Source of the DNA: Oceanobacillus piezotolerans
GTDB taxonomy: Bacteria > Bacillota > Bacilli > Bacillales > Amphibacillaceae
Direction of reading: 5' to 3'
Length of the DNA stretch: 64,000 nucleotides
Assembly: GCF_003665065.1 (NCBI RefSeq)
Contig: NZ_RCHR01000002.1
Span: 434,001 to 498,000, forward strand
Shown piece after piece: positions 25,459 to 33,839 of the stretch. A program made the translations under genes and the position numbers. Within the stretch, counting starts at the first letter, position 1. The number at the start of each line of letters is the position of its first letter. The notes beneath the pieces are model-generated. The model had not been told where the DNA came from. It was given only the letters and a program-made list of their open reading frames with translations, and searched no databases.

Positions 25459-25697
25459 TTATTTAAATTCGCGTTTCTCCCACCACGGAAAGAATTCAGG
25501 TAGCATTAAACCGTCAACTGATGTGGAAAATGCTTGGATCGGCTCATCCTATGGAAGCTCACAAAATAGAATCCAAATATATTTATTGGACAGGAAATAG
25601 TTTAGATGTGCAAGAAGGTGTAAATGCGTTCCAAGAAAAGCGTAAACTAGATTTTAAATTAAGAGTCAGTAAAGATTTACACGGTTCATTGCAATAG
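25459..25697. pseudogene. Scrambled remnant of a crotonase gene (two pieces in opposite orientation)
   Basis: On the plus strand 25500-25697 encodes 65 codons and a stop (beginning VALNRQLMWKMLGSAHPMEA, later YIYWTGNSLDVQEGVNAF) that closely match the C-terminal part of the crotonase at 36590. On the minus strand 25459-25503 encodes the very last part of the same family, LPEFFPWWEKREFK and a stop, matching DFFPWWEKREF of that gene. The pieces abut head to head at about 25500. The N-terminal two thirds are missing and no start or ribosome binding site remains, so this is a fossil with an internal inversion. Confidence 0.8.
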
Positions 25698-26046
25698 TCA
25701 TTATTCCATCTTTTAGATTTATTTTAATTGTTTGATACACTTCCATACACCCCCTTATTTAGATAAAATCCATAACAAAATAATATTTATTCTAAATTAT
25801 CTAAATATTACTACCACCTTTTTAAAAAGTCAAGAGAGTTGATATGCTACTTCATTCTATATGCATTATGGCCTATGCTTACAAAATATTTTATATCCTA
25901 AAATATACTTATATATAATTCTATGTTATATTTTTATTATAATATTCAGAAAATAATTTTCTACTGTTTTATATTCTTTTGTAATTGAATTGATCTAATG
26001 AATACCAATTTCTAAACTAAGTAAACAAAAGGGGGATATAAGGATA
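25698..26046. other. AT-rich gene-free stretch before the plus-strand pair
   Basis: These 349 bases lie between the crotonase remnant and the SDR gene and are very A/T-rich. I find no ORF, no clear hairpin with a T-run and no promoter that I would defend, although several TATAAT-like strings occur around 25900-25945. The promoter of the SDR-kinase pair presumably lies here. Confidence 0.4.
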
Positions 26047-26793
26047 ATGAAGGATAAATCAGTAATTATTACAGGTGGTGGGAGTGGTATCGGTAAAACT
26101 ACAGCTATAAGATTGGCAAAAGAAGGCGCAAGAGTAATGGTAACCGATATTAACGTAGATTCAGCACATGAAACAACAAAAATAATAAAAGAAAACAATG
26201 GAATTTCAGAAGCATTAGAAGTAGATGTTACAAAAGTAGAAGATATAAAAATGATGATAAAAAAGACGGTAGATGTATTCGGTAATCTAGATACTTTGAT
26301 TAATAATGCTGGAATTTCCAATCCTGAAACATTATTGCATAAAACGGATGAAGAAACATGGAACAAGGTAATAGATGTTTGTTTAAATGGTGTATATTTG
26401 GGGATGAAGTACGCAATTCCAGAACTCATAAAAAATGGAGGAGGGACAATTATAAACACCTCTAGTATAGCCGGAATCAAAGGACAAAAATTTCTCAGTG
26501 CATATAGTGCAGCTAAAAGTGGTGTAATAGCAATAACTAAAACTACTGCTTTAGAATATGGAAAGTATGGTATAAGAGTAAATGCTATAGCACCAAGTAT
26601 TATTGATACACCTATAGTTGATGGTTGGAAAGAATCCCATAAATGGGAAATACTTTCGACTGCAAATGCTTTAAGGCGTATTGGTCAACCAGAAGAGGTT
26701 GCAGAAACTATATTATTTTTAGCTTCTGATAAATCCTCTTTCATTACTGGTAGAACATTAGCAATTGATGGTGGTACATTATTAGGAAGATAA
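26047..26793 (+). CDS. Short-chain dehydrogenase/reductase paired with a kinase gene
   Basis: Classical SDR of 248 residues. The cofactor motif TGGGSGIGKTT is at 10-20, an acidic residue after strand 2 (TDIN) suggests NAD, NNAG is near 86, and the catalytic Ser-Tyr-Lys lies in NTSSIAG and YSAAK. It is in the plus-strand pair with the APH-fold kinase that follows by 48 bases. In the levulinate pathway an SDR (LvaD) makes the 4-hydroxyacyl-CoA that the kinase phosphorylates (known), so a similar step is plausible here (inference). The ATG follows AAGGAT/GGGGGA. Confidence 0.85.
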   Translation: MKDKSVIITGGGSGIGKTTAIRLAKEGARVMVTDINVDSAHETTKIIKENNGISEALEVDVTKVEDIKMMIKKTVDVFGNLDTLINNAGISNPETLLHKTDEETWNKVIDVCLNGVYLGMKYAIPELIKNGGGTIINTSSIAGIKGQKFLSAYSAAKSGVIAITKTTALEYGKYGIRVNAIAPSIIDTPIVDGWKESHKWEILSTANALRRIGQPEEVAETILFLASDKSSFITGRTLAIDGGTLLGR

Positions 26794-26841
26794 AAATTTT
26801 AAGGTTCTAGTGGAAGTATATAAACAAGGAGGGAGAAATAT

Positions 26842-27900
26842 TTGAATAAATATAAAGAAATTATCCCTATAAGAAATGGACAAGATTTTAATAGACCAAG
26901 ATTAACTGAGTACTTGAAGAAGCGTATAGCACTTCCAGGAAATACAGAATTAGAAGTTCAGCAATTTTCCGCAGGAATGGCTAATTATACTTATTTAATA
27001 AAATTCGATAATTGGAAGGCTGTTCTCCGTCGACCACCGAATGGACCATTACCACCAAAGGCACACGATATGGGAAGAGAATATAATTTTTTTGAAAAAG
27101 TATATAAACATTTCCCTCTAGTTCCTAAGCCATTTTTATTTTGCGATGATAAAAGTATTATTGGTGTCCCTTTCTACATTATGGAATATAAAGAAGGAAC
27201 CGTTCTCGACAAAAAATTTCCTGACGATATTAAAGTAACTGATGAATTACTCAAACAAATTTCAAATGAAGTAGTAAATTCACTAGTGAATCTTCATCAA
27301 CTTGACTATAAAAAAATAGGACTAGAAAGTCTTGGTCATCCTATAGGATTCTTAGAACGTCAAGTATTTGGTTGGATAAAGCGCCATGAAAATTCGAAAA
27401 CTCACAGTGTACCTTACTACAATGAAGTGAAAGAATGGTTGACTGAAAATATTCCAAACTCAACAGGTGTTTCCATTATCCATAATGATTATAAACTTAA
27501 TAACATTGTTTTATCCCCAGACTTAAAAGAAATTAGAGCTATACTAGATTGGGAAATGGTTACGATAGGTGATCCATTATTTGATCTAGCAAATGCTCTA
27601 GCATATTGGACTCAACACGATGATTCTCCATTAGTGAAAGGAAGTTTATTTTCCATCACAGCCACTCCTGGATTCTTTACAAGGGAAGAATTTATTCATC
27701 AATATTCATTAGGAACAAAGCAAGAAATTACTAATATCGATTTTTACCTGGCTGCTGTTTATTTTAAAATAACGGGAGCTGTTCAACAAATGTTTTATCG
27801 TTATAAGATCGGACAAACAAACGATGAAAGATATAGTAATTTAGATATCGATGTCAATAATTTGATGAAGTTTATTTATCAACAATATGTACAAAAGTAA
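26842..27900 (+). CDS. APH-fold phosphotransferase (LvaA/ACAD11 N-domain-like), copy 3
   Basis: Kinase of 352 residues and close paralogue of the 8388 kinase: both share AVLRRPP, PPKAHDM, the catalytic HNDYKLNN (HNDFKLNN there) and the metal site LDWEMVTIGDPLFDL. It belongs to the acyl-CoA hydroxyl kinases represented by LvaA and the N-domain of ACAD11. The start is a TTG after GGAGGGAG. It is encoded with an SDR on the plus strand, opposite to nearly everything else, and lacks a neighbouring small helical protein, so it may work without one or share the one at 6847. Confidence 0.82.
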   Translation: MNKYKEIIPIRNGQDFNRPRLTEYLKKRIALPGNTELEVQQFSAGMANYTYLIKFDNWKAVLRRPPNGPLPPKAHDMGREYNFFEKVYKHFPLVPKPFLFCDDKSIIGVPFYIMEYKEGTVLDKKFPDDIKVTDELLKQISNEVVNSLVNLHQLDYKKIGLESLGHPIGFLERQVFGWIKRHENSKTHSVPYYNEVKEWLTENIPNSTGVSIIHNDYKLNNIVLSPDLKEIRAILDWEMVTIGDPLFDLANALAYWTQHDDSPLVKGSLFSITATPGFFTREEFIHQYSLGTKQEITNIDFYLAAVYFKITGAVQQMFYRYKIGQTNDERYSNLDIDVNNLMKFIYQQYVQK

Positions 27901-27929
27901 TGAGAGTTTCTGAAAAATATCCACAGATA

Positions 27930-27977
27930 GGGTAACCAGCAAATAAATATTTGGTTATCCTTCTAGTGTTTTTAATA
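27930..27977 (+). terminator. Probable terminator of the SDR-kinase pair
   Basis: GGGTAACCA (27930-27938) and TGGTTATCC (27952-27960) pair at 8 of 9 positions, with a five-T run about nine bases later. It is 30 bases after the kinase stop codon. The distance to the T-run makes it a weak example. Confidence 0.45.
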
Positions 27978-28047
27978 ATAAACTAAATAATGATTCCAAA
28001 ATTAGTGTAAACCCTAATTATATGATCAAAAGAACACGACGAATAAT

Positions 28048-28103
28048 AAATAAAAAAATAGTTCCAATTACCAAATATTGATAATCAGAACCATTTTTTA
28101 TTT
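28048..28103. terminator. Bidirectional terminator-like hairpin between convergent transcripts
   Basis: An A-rich arm (28048-28064) ending in GTTC pairs with an arm beginning GAAC (28088-28103) that ends in a T-run. It lies between the plus-strand kinase and the minus-strand fadH-like gene, whose transcripts converge here. The 293-base gap holds nothing else recognisable. Confidence 0.5.
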
Positions 28104-28193
28104 CCAAGAAAACAAGCATTGTTATTAATTTAAAATCTTTTCCCGCACACTTAAATTATAGACTAAATGATCCAAAAACAGATAAGCAAACAA

Positions 28194-28985
28194 CTATTTG
28201 CTATTTTTCTGTACTAAATGACTTAAAAAATCCACTTGAACCAAGTGCTCTCCAGCATCCACATTAATACATTCTCCATTAATATATTCTGCTTCTTCTG
28301 ATGCTAAAAAGTATGCCAAACTTGCTATTTCCTTCAGTTTGCCAAATCTCCCTAGTGGTACTTTTTCAACAGCACGATTATAGGATTCTTCAGTTGGAAA
28401 AAGTCGAGTTACACCTTCTGTTCCATCGATTCCACCTGGTGCAATACAATTCACTCGTATACCATATTTCTTACCCCACTCCACTGCTAAAGTCTTACTC
28501 ATTGCTAAAACTCCCGCTTTCGCTGAGGCAGAATGAACTACACCAGGTACTCCTCCTGGCCATGGTGCAACAATATTAAGAATCAAGCCTTTTTTACCTT
28601 CTTCGATCCACTCTTTAGCAACCGCTTGGGAACAAAACCAAGTTCCGTTTAACACAATATCGATAACAGATTTCCATCCGTTTGGTGATAAATTTTCGGA
28701 ATCCACAATAAAGTTTCCAGCTGCATTATTAATGAGTAAATCAATACTACCATAGGTTGCTTTTGTTTCATTTACTAAGTTTTGCACTAATTCAGGATCC
28801 CTGACATCCATCTGAATTATTAATACTTGATTGTTAAACTGTTCAATTTCCTCTTTTGCTTTTTCTAATTTTTCTAATGTTCTTCCTGCAATAACAACAT
28901 TCCAGCCTTCATTAGCAAATTTTTGTGCCATTGCTTTCCCGATACCACTTCCACCGCCAGTAATAATAACTACTTTTCTCTCCAT
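28194..28985 (-). CDS. fadH: 2,4-dienoyl-CoA reductase (FadH/YkuF-type SDR)
   Basis: SDR of 263 residues that reduces 2,4-dienoyl-CoA with NADPH, allowing beta-oxidation of unsaturated chains. The match to Bacillus YkuF/FadH is strong by eye: GGGSGIGKAMA, NNAAGNFI, the NGWKSVIDIVLNGT segment and, instead of YxxxK, the family's VVHSASAKAGV, followed by GIRVNCIAPG. Absence of the usual active-site Tyr at that place is normal in dienoyl-CoA reductases. The ATG follows AAAGGAGG. A terminator lies just upstream (29006-29044), leaving only 20 bases, so it may depend on read-through. Confidence 0.87.
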   Translation of the reverse strand: MERKVVIITGGGSGIGKAMAQKFANEGWNVVIAGRTLEKLEKAKEEIEQFNNQVLIIQMDVRDPELVQNLVNETKATYGSIDLLINNAAGNFIVDSENLSPNGWKSVIDIVLNGTWFCSQAVAKEWIEEGKKGLILNIVAPWPGGVPGVVHSASAKAGVLAMSKTLAVEWGKKYGIRVNCIAPGGIDGTEGVTRLFPTEESYNRAVEKVPLGRFGKLKEIASLAYFLASEEAEYINGECINVDAGEHLVQVDFLSHLVQKNSK

Positions 28986-29005
28986 ACAATCATTCCTCCT
29001 TTGTT

Positions 29006-29044
29006 AAAAAAGGCAGTATCAAATAAATTGACACTGCCTTTTTT
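29006..29044 (-). terminator. Rho-independent terminator after the 29047 ligase
   Basis: The 17-base arms AAAAAAGGCAGTATCAA and TTGACACTGCCTTTTTT pair with a single mismatch around a 5-base loop and provide a U-tract in either direction. It directly follows the stop codon of the ligase and ends the six-gene operon that begins at 36264. Confidence 0.8.
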
Positions 29045-29046
29045 AA

Positions 29047-30612
29047 TTAGTTTTTATTCATTTTTTCAGATTCTCTTTGCAACACATACTTCAATACTTT
29101 ACCTGATGCATTTCTCGGCAATTCTTCGACAAACTCGACGACTTTTGGCTTTTTATAAGAAGCCAAGTGCTTCTTACAATATTCAATGACTTGTTCTTCT
29201 GTTAGTGTGTGTTCTGGTTTAATAACCACTATCGCCTTTACACTTTCTCCCCACTCTTTGTCTGGAACACCAATCACAGCACACTCCAGAATTTGAGGCA
29301 TTTGATAGAGAATTTCTTCAACTTCAGCAGGATAAATATTCTCTCCGCCACTTATAAGCATATTCTTTTTACGATCTACTACATAAATAAAACCTTCTTC
29401 ATCCATTCTGACTAAATCCCCACTATGGAACCATCCACCTTCAAAGGCTTCCTTCGTGGCTTCAGGGTTTTTATAATACTCTTTCATAACGGTAGGACCA
29501 CGATAAACTATCTCTCCTACTTCACCAATCGGGACATCATTCATGTTTTCATCTACAATTCTAACTTCCACATTTATATATGGTTTCCCAACCGACTCGG
29601 TTTTTCTTAAGGCATCTTCTCCAGAATTGCTTGTTGTGTTTGCTGTTGTTTCGGATTGACCAAAGTTATCGAATAATATGGCATTATTAAAGGTCTCTAG
29701 TATTCGCTTCTTCACTTCTAATGGTGTGATTGCAGCACCAGTAGAGGCGATTTTTAATGAAGAAAGGTTATAATCATCGATATTCGGTACTTGAAATAAG
29801 AAATTCCACATTGCCGGTACTAAAAATAATACATTGATTCCCTCGCTTTCCACTGTACTTAAGACATCTACTGGATTAAACTCCCGTTGGATAACTGTTT
29901 TTCCACTCGTTAAGCAGGCAAAGAGAGTAAGAAGTAATCCAGCAATATGGAACTGGGGAACAACTATTAATTGGGAATCCCCAAGTGTTGACTTCGTATC
30001 ATATAGTAAATTCATCAAATTCAGACAAATATTCTTGTGAGTGAGAACTGCACCCTTAGGTCGTCCCGTTGTTCCTGATGTATAAACTATAAAGCATGGA
30101 TTCTCATCAGCTAAGACCTCACATGGCTGATAAGTAAATTCATTATCAAAAATAGACTCATATTTGATATAGTCATCTGGAACGTTATCTGCTCCAACTA
30201 CGACAACCTTTTCAACTTTTTCCAAATTGTCTCTAATCGATCGAATAATATCCACATAATCATAATCAATAATTAAAATCTTCGTATCTGAATTATTTAC
30301 AATGTACTCTATTTCGCTTGGCCCTAGTCGGAAATTGATTGGAACACCAACACCGCCTGATAACGCCACACCAAATGCTACTTCTGGAAAAGCCATTGAG
30401 TTTTTCAACATGAAGCCAACTTTATCATCTTTCACAATTCCTTTTCCTTGTAACCATGCGGCGAGCTTTGTGGACCTTTCATCTATTTCTTTAAATGTTA
30501 CTCGCTGTTCTTGATATACATAAGCTTCTGCATGAGGTGTCTTATGAGTTGCCCTTTTCAGCATTTCTCCAACAAGTAATTGACTTGATAGATTTAAAGA
30601 AGAACTTGTCAT
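29047..30612 (-). CDS. AMP-forming acyl-CoA ligase (paralogue of the TRAP-operon ligase)
   Basis: Ligase of 521 residues. Motifs are YTSGTTGRPKGA near 180, DNFGQSETTAN near 312, DRKKNMLISGGENIYPAEVEE near 418, and the catalytic Lys in NASGKVLKY. It aligns along its whole length with the ligase at 21711, which suggests a duplication followed by divergence in substrate choice. The ATG follows AGGAGTG. It is the last gene of the operon ligase-SDR-ACAD-ACAD-SDR-ligase (36264 to 29047) and is followed by a strong terminator. Confidence 0.88.
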   Translation of the reverse strand: MTSSSLNLSSQLLVGEMLKRATHKTPHAEAYVYQEQRVTFKEIDERSTKLAAWLQGKGIVKDDKVGFMLKNSMAFPEVAFGVALSGGVGVPINFRLGPSEIEYIVNNSDTKILIIDYDYVDIIRSIRDNLEKVEKVVVVGADNVPDDYIKYESIFDNEFTYQPCEVLADENPCFIVYTSGTTGRPKGAVLTHKNICLNLMNLLYDTKSTLGDSQLIVVPQFHIAGLLLTLFACLTSGKTVIQREFNPVDVLSTVESEGINVLFLVPAMWNFLFQVPNIDDYNLSSLKIASTGAAITPLEVKKRILETFNNAILFDNFGQSETTANTTSNSGEDALRKTESVGKPYINVEVRIVDENMNDVPIGEVGEIVYRGPTVMKEYYKNPEATKEAFEGGWFHSGDLVRMDEEGFIYVVDRKKNMLISGGENIYPAEVEEILYQMPQILECAVIGVPDKEWGESVKAIVVIKPEHTLTEEQVIEYCKKHLASYKKPKVVEFVEELPRNASGKVLKYVLQRESEKMNKN

Positions 30613-30636
30613 CGATTACACTCCTCTACTTAAAAG

Positions 30637-31398
30637 TTATAATAAGTATCCCCCATCAACAGACATCACGGATCCTGTTGTATAGCTTGAAGCATCAGAA
30701 GCTAAATATAATGCAGCACCAATAATTTCATGAGGCTCGCCAGCACGTTCCAAAAAGGCATCTTTTTTGAATTTATTCATTACATTATCATCCCAAGCCT
30801 TAGATATATCCGTTAAAAATGGTCCAGGCATAATACAATTAACCCTAACTTTCGGTCCATAGGCTGCCGCTAATCCAACAGTTAGTATATTTAATCCTGC
30901 TTTAGCAGCAGAATATGGTACTTCAATAGGTGTAGGACGAACAGCAGCAATACTACTAACATTAATGATGGATCCACCATCACCTTCACTCATTCGCTCC
31001 CCAACCAAGGCAGACAAACGGAACGGTCCTTTTAAATTTAAGCTTAAAACACTGTCCCACATTCTCTCATTTACATCGGTTAATGATTCATATAGTGGGG
31101 ACATACCAGCATTATTTACTAAAATATCTACCTTATCGAACTTTAGATATACATCATCAACTAACTTATTGATTTCATCCCAGCGTCCTACATGACAAGC
31201 ATAGGGATAAGCCTTTCCTCCTAGTTCTTCTACTTCTTTTGCCACTTCTTCGCAGGACTCTAGCTTACGGCTTACAATGATAATATCTGCACCTGCTTTT
31301 GCAAAAGCTAAAGCCATTTCTCTACCTAATCCACGACTCCCACCAGTAATCAAAGCTACCTTATCTTTTAATGAATATAATTCTTCAATTGAATTCAT
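30637..31398 (-). CDS. Short-chain dehydrogenase/reductase
   Basis: Classical SDR of about 253 residues. The cofactor motif is TGGSRGLGREMA, with Arg in the following VSRK suggesting NADP(H), and NNAG is near 94. The catalytic Ser lies in NVSSIAA and Tyr-Lys in YSAAK. It probably oxidises or reduces a hydroxyl/keto group on a CoA intermediate of this operon. The ATG at 31398 has AAGGGG at the right distance; the longer frame would overlap the dehydrogenase gene. It follows the degenerate ACAD subunit by 13 bases. Confidence 0.86.
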   Translation of the reverse strand: MNSIEELYSLKDKVALITGGSRGLGREMALAFAKAGADIIIVSRKLESCEEVAKEVEELGGKAYPYACHVGRWDEINKLVDDVYLKFDKVDILVNNAGMSPLYESLTDVNERMWDSVLSLNLKGPFRLSALVGERMSEGDGGSIINVSSIAAVRPTPIEVPYSAAKAGLNILTVGLAAAYGPKVRVNCIMPGPFLTDISKAWDDNVMNKFKKDAFLERAGEPHEIIGAALYLASDASSYTTGSVMSVDGGYLL

Positions 31399-31411
31399 AG
31401 CTTTTCCCCTT

Positions 31412-32569
31412 TTAACGTTCAAGTATTAAACTTTCTTTATTACCAACTAATTCTGAAACAACTTGTTCACGGTAATCTTCTGGAGATCCAAGATAGTTTT
31501 CTAGGGATTTAGCACGTTTCAAAAATAAATGACAATCAAATTCCCAAGTAAAGCCCATGCCTCCATGAACTTGAATATTATCACTTGCTGATTGAATAAA
31601 TGACTCCGTGATTAATGAACGAGCCATTGCAATTGCTTCGACTACATCCTCTGTGTTGTTTTCCAAAGCCCATGCCGCATAATAGGCAAGGGAGCGTGCC
31701 GTTTCTAAATTCATTTTCATTTCTACAATCTTATGCTTTACAGCTTGAAATCTACCAATTGGTTGACCAAATTGTTCTCTTGTATTTGCATATTCCGTTG
31801 CTATTTCAACAATTCGATCTAATCCACCTACCATATTGGAACACCAAGCTGTATTTAGTCCTTGTATTCCATCTTGCAATATTTCCCATCCAGTATTTTC
31901 ATCACCTAAAAGTTGTAATTTTGGTACAGCTACTTCATTAAAACTGACCTTTATCATTTTTCTTGATTCATCCATGCTAATTTGTTTTTCCATTTGTAGA
32001 GTACTAGAATCACAATCAACTATAAGTAAGGAAATATCCTGTTCGTTATTACCGGTTCTCACGGGAACTATTAAGGTGTCGGCAAAATCAGCATGTGATA
32101 CAAGAATTTTCTCGCCATCTAGAACATATTCATTATCCTTTTGTGTTGCAAGAACATTAATATTTGTTGGGGACAATTCTCCGTTGCCCTCCAAAAGCGC
32201 CACTGTGAATTTGCGATTCCCAGAGGCTAATTGTTCCAAGTACTTTTCCTTTTGCTCTGCCGAACCATATTTTTCAATTAATGGAGCTGCAAATGCTACA
32301 GTTTCTATATATGGTCCAGGAATAACTGCACGGCCCATTTCTTCTAAGATTGGAACCAAAGTTAATGGACCCATCCCCAATCCACCATAGGATTCTGAAA
32401 CGGTAATACCCATATAACCTAATTCAGCTAGTCCTATCCATAGATCATCTAGTACTTCTTCTTTTCCTTCAGAATACTCACGTGGGATTTCTAAGTCTCC
32501 CTTTGATTTTAAAAATTGTTGTGTGGAACGCTGAAACACTTGTTGTTCTTCGTTTAAGGCAAATTCCAT
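31412..32569 (-). CDS. Acyl-CoA dehydrogenase-like subunit lacking the catalytic base
   Basis: ACAD-fold protein of 385 residues. The first two thirds look normal (ALNEEQQVF, ELGYMGITVSESYGGLG, ANTREQFGQPIGRFQAVKH), but the region that normally carries the catalytic Glu (YEGTSEIQ) reads KSLENYLGSPEDYREQV. The usual FAD-contact W-x-T segment is also not recognisable. In mycobacterial heterotetrameric ACADs (such as FadE28-FadE29, known) one subunit has lost these residues and pairs with a complete one. The complete partner here is the gene directly upstream (32591), 21 bases away. It should be read as a structural/regulatory half, not as a pseudogene. Confidence 0.82.
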   Translation of the reverse strand: MEFALNEEQQVFQRSTQQFLKSKGDLEIPREYSEGKEEVLDDLWIGLAELGYMGITVSESYGGLGMGPLTLVPILEEMGRAVIPGPYIETVAFAAPLIEKYGSAEQKEKYLEQLASGNRKFTVALLEGNGELSPTNINVLATQKDNEYVLDGEKILVSHADFADTLIVPVRTGNNEQDISLLIVDCDSSTLQMEKQISMDESRKMIKVSFNEVAVPKLQLLGDENTGWEILQDGIQGLNTAWCSNMVGGLDRIVEIATEYANTREQFGQPIGRFQAVKHKIVEMKMNLETARSLAYYAAWALENNTEDVVEAIAMARSLITESFIQSASDNIQVHGGMGFTWEFDCHLFLKRAKSLENYLGSPEDYREQVVSELVGNKESLILER

Positions 32570-32590
32570 TTTATGTCCCTCCCATTTTAT

Positions 32591-33784
32591 TTAATACTTA
32601 ATATCTTTCGGTAAACCTAAAATTCGCTCCGCAATAATATTTCGCTGTATTTCTGATGTACCTCCTTCTATGGTGTAAGCACGTGAACGTAAATATTCAT
32701 ACTGCCATTCCGCAGTCACCGCAGCATTTTCTTTCCATAATGTATTTACGGAACCCTGGAGTGAAAGAGCATAAGAATAAATTTCTTGACCCAATTCACT
32801 TGCACCAAGTTTATCCATCGATCCCTCTGGACCTGGATAACCATTACGAATGGAATTAGTTAAGTTACGATAATAATTTAGTAAAAGTCCCTTCGACTTA
32901 GCACGGAGTCTGCCAATATTTTGACGAACAATTGGATCTTCTATTAATGGACGCCCATTCTTTTTCAAAGTGCTAGCCATTTCCACCAATTCATCAAAAA
33001 CCTGATTCAATTGAAAGATTTGCCTAGCCACACCTGTTCGCTCATGACTAAGTAATGTCAAAGAGACTTTCCAACCTTTGTTCACTTCCCCGACAATATC
33101 TGCTTCATACGCTACAGCATCATTTAAGAACACTTCATTAAATATATGTTGGTCGTCAATAGAGCGTATCGGTCTTGTTTCTACACCTTCTTGGTGCATA
33201 TCTACAAGAAAAGCCGTTATCCCTTCGTGTTTCTTACCGGTATTTTCTGTTCGTGCTAATAAAAAGCATCGATCAGCTAAATGTGCCATGCTCGTCCAAA
33301 TTTTCTGACCATTAATTATCCACTTATCTCCTTTTTTCACTGCACTTGTTTGGAGAGCAGCTAGGTCTGACCCGGAATTTGGTTCAGAATAACCTTGACA
33401 CCATATTTCCTCCCCATTCAAAATTTTATTAACATATCTCTCCCTTTGTTCCTCTGTGCCAATTTGTAGCAATGTTGGACCTACCATTGCTACACCAATA
33501 ACATTAATTTGGGGAGGAGCCTGTACCCTAGCCATTTCCTGTTCATATATAACTTCTTCAATTAAAGTAGCACCTCTTCCGCCGTACTCCTCTGGCCAGG
33601 AAATCCCAGACCAGCCTCCATCAAATAACTTACGTTGCCAATCTCTAAAAAATTTACTCTGCCCTTCGTTATCTTGCGGAATTTCTCTCTTACCTTCTAT
33701 CCATCCTTCAGGCAGGTTATCTACTAACCATTGCCTTAACTCGTCACGAAACTTTTCCTCTTCAGTTGTGTAATAAAAATCCAT
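32591..33784 (-). CDS. Acyl-CoA dehydrogenase, catalytic subunit of a probable heterotetramer
   Basis: ACAD of about 397 residues. FAD/substrate motifs CQGYSEPNSGSDLAALQT and NGQKIWTSMAH are intact, as is the catalytic region TIEGGTSEIQRNIIAERILG, which resembles the FadE29-type subunit of steroid side-chain dehydrogenases. It lies immediately before the degenerate ACAD, and the two probably form an alpha2-beta2 enzyme for a bulky or branched acyl-CoA (inference from known relatives). The start was placed at the ATG at 33784, nine bases after GGAGG; the ATG at 33793 touches the ribosome binding site. Confidence 0.87.
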   Translation of the reverse strand: MDFYYTTEEEKFRDELRQWLVDNLPEGWIEGKREIPQDNEGQSKFFRDWQRKLFDGGWSGISWPEEYGGRGATLIEEVIYEQEMARVQAPPQINVIGVAMVGPTLLQIGTEEQRERYVNKILNGEEIWCQGYSEPNSGSDLAALQTSAVKKGDKWIINGQKIWTSMAHLADRCFLLARTENTGKKHEGITAFLVDMHQEGVETRPIRSIDDQHIFNEVFLNDAVAYEADIVGEVNKGWKVSLTLLSHERTGVARQIFQLNQVFDELVEMASTLKKNGRPLIEDPIVRQNIGRLRAKSKGLLLNYYRNLTNSIRNGYPGPEGSMDKLGASELGQEIYSYALSLQGSVNTLWKENAAVTAEWQYEYLRSRAYTIEGGTSEIQRNIIAERILGLPKDIKY

Positions 33785-33839
33785 ATTAAACATCCTCCTT
33801 ATTGAAAATAGTTTATTTTCTGAAATCTAACCCTAAAAA

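Noticed and set aside
25437-26046. Mobile element around the scrambled crotonase remnant
   Set aside because: No transposase fragment, terminal inverted repeat or target duplication was found; the inversion alone is not evidence of a mobile element.
28194-28985. Loss of the SDR active-site Tyr in the FadH-like protein
   Set aside because: The HSASAK arrangement is normal for 2,4-dienoyl-CoA reductases, so this is not a lesion, unlike the SDR at 57302.
31836-32390. Plus-strand ORF of 184 codons
   Set aside because: It is antisense to the ACAD at 31412, has no ribosome binding site, and its composition is that of a shadow frame.
31412-32569. The degenerate ACAD as a pseudogene
   Set aside because: The frame is intact, the length is normal and it is tightly coupled to a complete ACAD, matching known heteromeric enzymes.
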